Positions 1 through 5,770 of a stretch of DNA of 32,605 nt are shown here, in pieces. The translations under genes and the position numbers were made by a program. The notes beneath the pieces were generated by a model that saw only the letters and a program-made list of their open reading frames with translations, was not told the DNA's origin and made no database searches. The DNA comes from an uncultured Prevotellaceae bacterium (GTDB lineage Bacteria > Bacteroidota > Bacteroidia > Bacteroidales > Bacteroidaceae), in NCBI GenBank assembly GCA_902794405.1, contig CADBHI010000026.1, positions 1 through 32,605 on the forward strand, given 5' to 3'. How positions within the stretch are numbered: the first letter of the stretch is position 1; each line of letters opens with the position of its first letter.

Positions 1-129
1 GATGGGAATCAGCGCAGCAAACGAGAAAATATTGAGCAATGCCGACAGGATGTTGAACACCACCGACAGCACCAGGTACTTCTTGTAGGGCGGCACGAAC
101 CGCTTCAGCACTTGCAGGAATTCTTTCAT
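1..129 (-). CDS. ABC transporter, ATP-binding/permease protein, N-terminal fragment (MsbA-like)
   Basis: Only the first 43 codons lie in the window; the gene runs off the left edge. The peptide starts MKEFLQVLKRFVPPYKKYLV, followed by a hydrophobic stretch (about residues 18-43, with VLSVVFNILSALLNIFSFAA) that fits the first membrane helix of a fused permease-ATPase exporter. No ATPase domain is visible, so the assignment rests on the N-terminus and on my recollection that MsbA-like exporters follow miaB in Bacteroidales. It begins 20 nt after the miaB stop on the same strand, so the two are probably co-transcribed. The short gap is filled by a repeat of the GGACAATTG type. Lipid or drug export is possible; the substrate cannot be told from this fragment. 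Confidence 0.6.
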   Translation of the reverse strand, partial: MKEFLQVLKRFVPPYKKYLVLSVVFNILSALLNIFSFAALIPI

Positions 130-149
130 TGGACAATTGGACTATTTCA

Positions 150-1447
150 CTATTGGACAATTGCTTCGCCAAGCAGCGTGGCACTCGTTGAACCGGTAAT
201 TCTTACCCGAACCGTTTGGCCGATATGATGTCTGCCCTTGTTGAACACCACCATCTTGTTCTGCTCAGTACGGCCACAGAGCTGCTCACGGCTACGCTTC
301 GAGAATCCCTCCACCAAGACGTCAAACTCATGACCTTCGTCCTTCTTGTTCTGCTGAGCAGAAATCTCAGTCTGCAGGGCGATGAGCTCGTTCAGGCGGC
401 GTATCTTCACCTCCTCGGGCACATCGTCGGGCAAATGCTTCGAGGCGTATGTGCCCGGGCGCTCCGAATACTTGAACATAAAGGCAGAGTCGTAGCCCAC
501 CTCCCGCATCAGCGACAGCGACAGCTCGTGGTCTTCCTCCGTCTCGGAGCAGTAGCCCACGAAGATATCGGTCGACAGTCCACAGTCGGGAATAATGCGG
601 CGAATGGCGGCCACACGGTCAGAATGCGGTTGCTGCCGCTCTGCACCGGCAGGTGGATGTGACGACACACGTTGGGCATGTCGGCAATCACCTGCAAGGT
701 CTCGTCGCTCATGTCCTTCGGGTGCGAAGTGGTGAAACGGATACGCATCTCCGGCACTTCCTCGGCGACTTTTCTCAACAAATCAGCAAAAGCCCCCCCT
801 ACGGCCCCCGAGGGGGCTTTATAAGAATTGACATTCTGACCTAACAGCGTCACCTCCTTGAAACCTCGGTCACGCAGGTCGCGCACCTCCCTTAATATGC
901 TCTCCACGTCACGACTGCGCTCACGGCCTCGGGTATAGGGCACAATGCAGTAATGGCAGAAATTGTTGCAGCCACGCATGATGCTGACAAAGCCGCCAAT
1001 CTTATGGCCTAAGCCAATGCGCTGCGGCACGATGTCACGATAGGTCTCTGTCGTCGACAGTTCAATGTTGATGGCCTGATGACCCGTCTCGGCCTGCGCC
1101 ACCAGATCGGGCAGCGACAGATAGGCATCGGGACCTGCCACGAGGTCAACCCCATGCTTTTCCAACAGCTCTTCTTTCACACGCTCGGCCATACAGCCCA
1201 GCACGCCGATGATGAGCCTGCCCTCACCGGCGGGTTTCCCCCGTCGTAAGGCATTCAGCGCCTCCAATCGGTGGTAGATTTTCTGTTCGGCATTGTCGCG
1301 CACCGAGCAGGTGTTGAGCAGCACCGCATCGGCCTCGTCTAAGCTCTCACAGGTCTCGTAGCCAGCCATCTGCATGACCGAAGCCACCACCTCTGAGTCG
1401 GCCACGTTCATTTGGCAACCGTAAGTCTCGATATAGAGTTTTTTCAT
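150..1447 (-). pseudogene. miaB: tRNA-2-methylthio-N6-dimethylallyladenosine synthase MiaB, frameshifted
   Basis: MiaB is a radical-SAM enzyme that methylthiolates A37 of tRNAs reading U-starting codons. The start chosen is the ATG at 1447 (MKKLYIETYGCQMN), not the upstream ATG at 1459. The N-terminal UPF0004 domain and the radical-SAM cysteines (GCNNFCHYCIVPYTRGRERS) are intact. Reading then goes well as far as HLPVQSGSNRIL and breaks at about 619/620. The remainder (DRVAAIRRIIPDCGLSTDIF, then the TRAM domain) continues in another frame down to the stop at 150. Compared with the family, about 13 residues (normally resembling KMMNRKYTREWYL) plus one base are missing, which means a 40-nt deletion. 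The truncated product would lack the end of the SAM domain and all of TRAM. Alternatively the gap is an assembly error and the gene is whole. An extra loop near 789-820 is coded by a GC-rich palindrome. Confidence 0.88.
789..820. repeat. GC-rich palindrome inside miaB
   Basis: The arms AAAGCCCCC and GGGGGCTTT flank a GC-rich centre. The element lies in frame in miaB and is read on the minus strand as KAPSGAVGGAF, between the conserved LLGQNVNSY and FADLL segments, a position where MiaB length varies. It resembles the GC-rich elements found between genes elsewhere in this window. Confidence 0.7.
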
Positions 1448-1466
1448 TCTTCTATCCATTTTGGGT

Positions 1467-1475
1467 GCAAAGTTA
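1467..1475 (-). promoter_or_regulatory. miaB promoter -7 element
   Basis: On the minus strand the sequence reads TTTTTTTGTAACTTTGC and matches the Bacteroidetes -7 consensus TAnnTTTG. It lies about 20 nt before the miaB ATG at 1447. I see no clean TTTG at the -33 position. With the plus-strand copy at 1511-1527 it forms a perfect 17-bp inverted repeat. Confidence 0.7.
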
Positions 1476-1510
1476 CAAAAAAATCGTCATTATCCATTCA
1501 CCTATTCACC

Positions 1511-1527
1511 TTTTTTTGTAACTTTGC
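1511..1527 (+). promoter_or_regulatory. Distal promoter element upstream of the GT4 gene
   Basis: TTTTTTTGTAACTTTGC is the mirror copy of the miaB promoter arm at 1467-1483, so the two promoters face away from each other. It could give a transcript with about 85 nt of leader before the glycosyltransferase ATG. No TTTG is visible at the right distance upstream. Confidence 0.5.
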
Positions 1528-1563
1528 CATCAAAGATGGCGAACTTACATTGTCTCGGCATAA

Positions 1564-1581
1564 AAAAGATTAAAATCTTTT
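1564..1581. promoter_or_regulatory. 18-bp palindrome between two promoters
   Basis: AAAAGATT-AA-AATCTTTT is a perfect palindrome whose right end overlaps the -33 TTTG (1579-1582) of the proximal GT4-gene promoter. Its position would suit an operator. It could equally be chance in AT-rich DNA. Confidence 0.25.
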
Positions 1582-1609
1582 GTTCTGCTCTCGACTTTTT
1601 GTAACTTTG
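1579..1609 (+). promoter_or_regulatory. Proximal promoter of the GT4 gene
   Basis: TTTG at 1579-1582, then 19 nt, then TAACTTTG at 1602-1609 is a full match to the Bacteroidetes sigma-ABfr consensus. The ATG at 1618 starts only 8 nt after the -7 box, so the transcript would be leaderless or nearly so. Confidence 0.75.
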
Positions 1610-1617
1610 TCGCCGAA

Positions 1618-2757
1618 ATGAAAACAACGACAATCGCATTCGACGCTAAACGTATCGTCAGAAATGGCACCGGACTGGGCAACTACTGCCGCACATTGGT
1701 CAACGACCTGGCTCAAGTCGTGCCTGCCGACTGGCAACTCCAGCTCTACGCCCCCGACCCAGGGCGTGACGACCTGCGACGTCAGGTGGCAACGTCGTCA
1801 CAGCTCCAGTTCGTCTATCCGAAGGGGCGCCCGCTGAAGCTGCAGAGGTCGTTGTGGCGCATCAGCTCCATCGTCGGCGACCTGAAGCGCCAGCAAGTCA
1901 GTCTCTTCCACGGACTCACGGGAGAACTGCCGCGAGGCATCCGTCGGGCGGGCATACCCTCGGTGGTCACCATCCACGACCTCATCTTCATGCGCCATCC
2001 TGAGTACTACCACTGGCTCGACACCAAGATCTATGAGTGGAAGTTCAGATACACCTGCCGCGAAGCCGACCGCATTATTGCCATCAGCCAGCGCACCAAG
2101 CAGGACATCATCGAGCTGGGAGGGGTGAGTCCCGACCGCATCGACGTCATCTACCAAAGTTGCTCGCCTCGCTTTGCCGACGATGTTCCACCCTACCAGA
2201 TAGCCGACGTGCTCAGTCATTACCAACTGCCGCGCCGCTTCATACTCAGCGTGGGCTCCATCGAGGAGCGTAAGAACATTGCGCTGGCCGTCAACGCCCT
2301 CTACTATCTCCCCGACAGCATCCACCTCGTGGCCGTAGGAAAGCCCACCAAGTATTCCGAACAGATACTACAGCACATCAGCGGCACGCCGCTTGCCCAT
2401 AGGGTTCACTTCCTGCACGGCGTTCCCGACGACCACCTGCATGCACTCTACCGCGCAGCCGAGGTCTTTGTATATCCCTCACGCTACGAGGGGTTCGGCA
2501 TTCCCATCATCGAGGCCATCCATTCCCACCTGCCTGTCGTCGCTGCCACAGGTTCCTGCTTGGAGGAGGCTGGCGGCCCCGACTGCCTCTACGTTTCGCC
2601 CGACGACGAAGAGGCGCTTGCTGCTGCCGTCCGTCAGCTGTTAGTGGGGGCTGAAGGGCGCGAAGAGCGCATCGCCCGATGTCGCGAATATGTGCGTCGC
2701 TTCGAGGGCAACGATGTGGCTTCACAGGTGCTCAATGTCTACCGCCAGCTGATTTAG
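1618..2757 (+). CDS. Glycosyltransferase family 4 (GT-B fold)
   Basis: This 379-residue protein has two Rossmann-like halves typical of GT4 enzymes, which move a sugar from a nucleotide donor to a glycan or lipid acceptor on the cytoplasmic face. The N-terminal half contains VVTIHDLIFMRHPEYY. The C-terminal half starts near residue 205 with FILSVGSIEERKN, and the donor-site EX7E motif is EGFGIPIIE at residues 291-299, followed by VVAATGSCLEEAGGP. There is no signal peptide or membrane helix. It stands between miaB and cysS and has its own promoter, so no glycan locus tells what the acceptor is. Such enzymes act in O-antigen, exopolysaccharide or glycolipid assembly; which one applies here is not visible. 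Confidence 0.9.
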   Translation: MKTTTIAFDAKRIVRNGTGLGNYCRTLVNDLAQVVPADWQLQLYAPDPGRDDLRRQVATSSQLQFVYPKGRPLKLQRSLWRISSIVGDLKRQQVSLFHGLTGELPRGIRRAGIPSVVTIHDLIFMRHPEYYHWLDTKIYEWKFRYTCREADRIIAISQRTKQDIIELGGVSPDRIDVIYQSCSPRFADDVPPYQIADVLSHYQLPRRFILSVGSIEERKNIALAVNALYYLPDSIHLVAVGKPTKYSEQILQHISGTPLAHRVHFLHGVPDDHLHALYRAAEVFVYPSRYEGFGIPIIEAIHSHLPVVAATGSCLEEAGGPDCLYVSPDDEEALAAAVRQLLVGAEGREERIARCREYVRRFEGNDVASQVLNVYRQLI

Positions 2758-2767
2758 CCCTCATTTT

Positions 2768-2799
2768 TTTGGTGAATACAGCTTTTTTTCGTAACTTTG
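2768..2799 (+). promoter_or_regulatory. cysS promoter
   Basis: TTTG at 2768-2771, a 20-nt spacer, and TAACTTTG at 2792-2799 match the Bacteroidetes promoter consensus. This predicts a leader of about 25 nt before the cysS ATG at 2831. Confidence 0.8.
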
Positions 2800-2830
2800 C
2801 CCGCCAAAATCATATAAAAACCCGATAATT

Positions 2831-4342
2831 ATGGAATCAAGATTAGTCATTTACAATACACTGACACGACAGAAAGAGCGCTTCGAACCGCTCCACGCCC
2901 CCAATGTAGGCATGTATGTTTGCGGTCCCACCGTCTATGGCGACCCCCATCTGGGTCATGCCCGTCCCGCCATCACCTTCGACCTGGTGTTCCGCTACCT
3001 GCGTCACCTCGGCTACAAGGTACGCTATGTGCGCAACATTACCGACGTAGGCCACCTCGAGCACGATGCCGACGAGGGTGAGGACAAGATTGCCAAGAAA
3101 GCCCGGCTAGAGCAGTTGGAGCCGATGGAGATTGCCCAATACTACGCCAACCGCTACCACCAGTACATGGATGCGCTCAACGTGCTTCGCCCCAGCATCG
3201 AGCCGCTGGCCTCGGGCCACATCATCGAGCAGCAGCAGCTGGTGCAGCAGATTCTGGACAATGGCTTTGCCTACGAATCGAACGGCAGCATCTACTTCGA
3301 CATCGAAGCCTACAACAAGCAGTACAAATACGGCATCCTCTCCGGACGTTCGCTGGAGAACATCAAGGATGCCTCACGCGACAACCTCGACGGCGTAGGC
3401 GAGAAGCGTAATCAGGCCGACTTCGCCCTGTGGAAGAAGGCACAGCCCGAGCACATCATGCGCTGGCCATCGCCCTGGAGCGACGGTTTCCCCGGCTGGC
3501 ACTGCGAATGCACGGCGATGGGTCGCAAATACCTCGGCGAACAGTTCGACATCCACGGCGGCGGACTCGACCTCGTATTCCCGCATCATGAGTGCGAGAT
3601 TGCCCAGGCACAGGCCTCGATGGGCCATCCTGCCGTAAAATACTGGATGCACAACAACATGCTCACCATCAACGGTCAGAAGATGGGTAAGTCCTACAAC
3701 AACTTCATCACCCTGGAGCAGTTCTTCACGGGCGATCATCCGCTGCTGGAGAAGGCCTACTCGCCCATGACCATCCGCTTCTTCGTGCTCTCAGCCCACT
3801 ATCGCGGCACCGTCGACTTCTCCAACGAAGCCCTCGTAGCCGCCGAGCGTGGCCTCGAAAAGCTCCTCAACGCCATCGCCGACCTCTCGCGTATTCAGGT
3901 TTCCCCTGAATGTGACCCCGAAACAGAGAAGGTTGTGAAATCCCTGCGCCAGAAGTGCTACGATGCCATGAACGACGACTTGGCTACACCGCAGGTCATC
4001 AGCCACCTCTTCGAGGCCTGCACCACCATCAACAAGCTCGTCGACCACAAGGCTACCATCTGCGCCGACTGCCTGAAGGAGCTGAAGGAAGTGATGCATC
4101 TCTTCGCCTTTGACATTCTCGGACTTTCAATGGTCAATGGTCAATGTTCAATGGCCAACGGAGCCAGCGCTGCCCGTGAGGAAGCCTTCGGCAAAGTGGT
4201 CGATATGGTTCTCGCCCTCCGCGCCAAGGCCAAGGCCGACAAGGACTGGGCCACCAGCGACAAAATCCGCGACGAGCTGGCTGCTGCCGGGTTCCAGGTT
4301 AAGGACACCAAGGACGGTGCTACCTGGAAACTTGACAAATGA
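2831..4342 (+). CDS. cysS: Cysteine--tRNA ligase
   Basis: Class I aminoacyl-tRNA synthetase that charges tRNA-Cys with cysteine in the cytoplasm. The HIGH signature is HLGH at residues 40-43, and KMSKS is KMGKS starting at residue 284. The zinc site that selects cysteine is complete: C31, C227, H252 and E256, with the same C-to-H spacing of 25 as in E. coli. A DALR-like helical domain follows (about residues 360-425), then the C-terminal domain with [20 protein letters not shown]. The protein has 503 residues, somewhat longer than usual. Part of the excess is [16 protein letters not shown] at about residues 432-446, coded by a TCAATGG simple repeat at 4126-4158 and placed just before the conserved C-terminal helix. 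Monocistronic, with its own promoter. Confidence 0.98.
   Translation: MESRLVIYNTLTRQKERFEPLHAPNVGMYVCGPTVYGDPHLGHARPAITFDLVFRYLRHLGYKVRYVRNITDVGHLEHDADEGEDKIAKKARLEQLEPMEIAQYYANRYHQYMDALNVLRPSIEPLASGHIIEQQQLVQQILDNGFAYESNGSIYFDIEAYNKQYKYGILSGRSLENIKDASRDNLDGVGEKRNQADFALWKKAQPEHIMRWPSPWSDGFPGWHCECTAMGRKYLGEQFDIHGGGLDLVFPHHECEIAQAQASMGHPAVKYWMHNNMLTINGQKMGKSYNNFITLEQFFTGDHPLLEKAYSPMTIRFFVLSAHYRGTVDFSNEALVAAERGLEKLLNAIADLSRIQVSPECDPETEKVVKSLRQKCYDAMNDDLATPQVISHLFEACTTINKLVDHKATICADCLKELKEVMHLFAFDILGLSMVNGQCSMANGASAAREEAFGKVVDMVLALRAKAKADKDWATSDKIRDELAAAGFQVKDTKDGATWKLDK
4126..4158 (+). repeat. In-frame TCAATGG-type repeat inside cysS
   Basis: Four successive words of the form TCAATGG, TCAATGG, TCAATGT and TCAATGG lie in frame and are translated as [12 protein letters not shown]. 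They sit in a linker between the anticodon-side helical domain and the C-terminal helix, where CysS length varies. Confidence 0.65.
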
Positions 4343-4387
4343 AACATAGTCTCCCCGCAGTTCTCCCCTTGTAGGATAGTTCCCGAG

Positions 4388-4503
4388 TCCTCCCCTCCCT
4401 TCAAGGGGAGGGGCAGGGGTGGGGTCTGTAACTTATTCGCTGGCAGGACTATACTGACAATACTGACCCCACCCCTAACCCCTCCCCTACAAGGGAGGGG
4501 AAA
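4388..4503. repeat. Inverted pair of GC-rich repeats (possible bidirectional terminator)
   Basis: A copy reading TCCCCTCCCTTCAAGGGGAG then GGGCAGGGGTGGGGTC (to 4426) is repeated in reverse complement at 4465-4503 (GACCCCACCCCTAACCCC then TCCCCTACAAGGGAGGGG). The two arms are separated by 38 nt. Each arm also holds a small inner hairpin. It lies just after cysS, facing the convergent C1 peptidase gene, so it may end transcription from both sides. The same family recurs at 5638, 7976 and 32116. Confidence 0.75.
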
Positions 4504-4520
4504 AGCACTTGCAGATTTTT

Positions 4521-4677
4521 GTTGCAGCGTTGCAGTGTTGCAGTTCAAAAATAGGTTATACGAAAGTCATGTTTTAACTCTATATTTATATATATATAAA
4601 TATATATATAAATATAGATGTATTTTCAGGGTTTGGGAATAGCTTGTTTGGAACTGCAACAGCTGCAACACTGCAAC
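4521..4677. repeat. MITE-like inverted repeat with AT palindromic core
   Basis: The left arm GTTGCAGCGTTGCAG-TGTTGCAGTTC (4521-4546) is matched in reverse complement at 4651-4677 with one mismatch and one inserted base. The centre (4580-4617) is an almost perfect palindrome made only of A and T apart from its end bases. No coding frame is visible, and no clear target-site duplication was found. It could be a small non-autonomous element or a large structured RNA. The rest of the gene-free stretch 4343-4785 shows no gene. Confidence 0.55.
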
Positions 4678-4767
4678 AACTGCATCATTTTTTGAACAAA
4701 GAAAGTGGGGCACTTGGCAATGCTAAATCGGCCACTTAGCTACGCTAACTCACCCATTTTGTGAAGG

Positions 4768-4807
4768 TTCTCCATTCACCATCCACTATTCACCATCCAC
4801 TATACAC
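4768..4807. repeat. CCATTCACCATCCACTA word repeat at the 3' end of the C1 peptidase gene
   Basis: Two and a half copies of a CATTCACCATCCACTAT word. The stop codon of the peptidase gene (4786-4788) lies inside it, so its last residues (IVDGE) are repeat-coded. Confidence 0.6.
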
Positions 4808-5556
4808 GCATCCCTTGGCATTTCCACGGCCAGCGTTGTTTCCCTGAACTTGTCGAAGGAGAGATATTCCAGGCCTTGATGAGGGCGGTCGGTGCCCCAT
4901 GAGTTTTTCATGATGAAGTATTGCTGACCACTTTCATCGTGTGCAATACCCACAATGGCCATAGCGTGGCGCTTGCTCTCCCAGCACACACCGCGATGGT
5001 GGCGCACCGCCCCTATGGTCCATTCCAACAGCGTGTCGATGGGAACATTCAGGAAACGGTCGTGCTGCCAGTTGTCGGGCAGGTCGATGTCTACCTCTTT
5101 ATAATATGGTTCACTGTCGGTACTGGTCAGAGCAATGTATTCGTCGGGCGCACAGACGCTGCGGGCAAACTCCTGAGGCGTATACTCGACACCGAGCATG
5201 AACACCAAATGGGGTTCAGGCTTGTCGGTGGTTCGCATCGCATCATAGCCCACAATGCCGTACTTCTGAATCAGGTTGATCAGCGTCTTGCCCATGCCAC
5301 GTCTGCTCTTCGGTGCACCAGGCTCCCGTCCTATCATCTTCTCCACGTAGGCCGCCGACAAGTTGACTGAGTCACCCCACCCCAGATGCTCCGTCTCAAT
5401 AGCCGCCAACATAGCATAGACCCAACAGGTCTGACTCTTGCCCTGATCCTTCACAGGGGTCATGCGGTTGAGCACCTCGTGGGTATAGTTAGGTGGTTCC
5501 TGCCTACAGCCTACGGCCAGCAGAATGAGCGCAACAAAAAATCCAAGTTTTTTCAT
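4786..5556 (-). CDS. C1-family (papain-like) cysteine peptidase, lipoprotein
   Basis: A 256-residue exported peptidase. MKKLGFFVALILLAVGC is a lipoprotein signal peptide with the lipidated cysteine at 17, which suggests an envelope location. The papain-type catalytic residues are all present: the oxyanion Gln and nucleophile C44 in DQGKSQTCWVYA, His in KRHAMAIVGIAHD, and Asn in MKNSWGTD. The arrangement is closest to the bleomycin-hydrolase/aminopeptidase C-like (C1B) branch, but at this size it is a compact form. There is no propeptide beyond a short N-terminal linker. It stands alone, convergent with cysS and divergent from the patatin gene. The C-terminal tail is coded by a word repeat, so the ancestral end may have been different. 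The substrate is unknown. Confidence 0.88.
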   Translation of the reverse strand: MKKLGFFVALILLAVGCRQEPPNYTHEVLNRMTPVKDQGKSQTCWVYAMLAAIETEHLGWGDSVNLSAAYVEKMIGREPGAPKSRRGMGKTLINLIQKYGIVGYDAMRTTDKPEPHLVFMLGVEYTPQEFARSVCAPDEYIALTSTDSEPYYKEVDIDLPDNWQHDRFLNVPIDTLLEWTIGAVRHHRGVCWESKRHAMAIVGIAHDESGQQYFIMKNSWGTDRPHQGLEYLSFDKFRETTLAVEMPRDACIVDGE

Positions 5557-5563
5557 TCGGGGT

Positions 5564-5594
5564 GCAAAGTTACAATATTTTTTTGTATCTTTGC
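5564..5594. promoter_or_regulatory. Divergent overlapping promoter elements
   Basis: GCAAAGTTA at 5564-5572 is a minus-strand TAACTTTGC placed 8 nt before the C1 peptidase start at 5556. TATCTTTGC at 5586-5594 is a plus-strand copy. Together they form an imperfect inverted repeat, GCAAAGTTAC...GTATCTTTGC. The plus-strand element would give the patatin gene a leader of about 170 nt that contains the long palindrome at 5638-5746. -33 boxes are not convincing on either side. Confidence 0.55.
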
Positions 5595-5637
5595 AGCAAA
5601 GTTGTTGAATAATCGAAAGTAAATATGAGAAATAGTA

Positions 5638-5746
5638 ATACTGACCCCACCCCCTGCCCCTCCCCTACAAGGGAGGGGAGAACCGCAGAGAAGAGCCGAC
5701 TCTCTCCCCTCCCTTGTAGGGGAGGGGCTGGGGGCGGGGTCAGTAT
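5638..5746. repeat. Long GC-rich palindrome, 44-bp arms
   Basis: The arms at 5638-5681 and 5703-5746 are reverse complements at 42 of 44 positions, with a 21-nt loop. Each begins or ends with ATACTGACCCC and contains an inner hairpin of CCCCTCCC and GGGAGGGG. It ends 24 nt before the patatin ATG, so any transcript starting at 5590-5600 would carry a very stable hairpin in its leader. Confidence 0.85.
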
Positions 5747-5770
5747 CTTCGTTATATAGCAGTCGATAAT

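Noticed and set aside
4141-4548. A 135-codon minus-strand frame across the end of cysS
   Set aside because: It is formed by the GC-rich repeat and antisense cysS; it has no domain or plausible start signal.
4521-4677. Insertion sequence with a transposase
   Set aside because: The inverted arms suggest a mobile element, but there is no room for, and no trace of, a transposase frame. It is described as MITE-like only.
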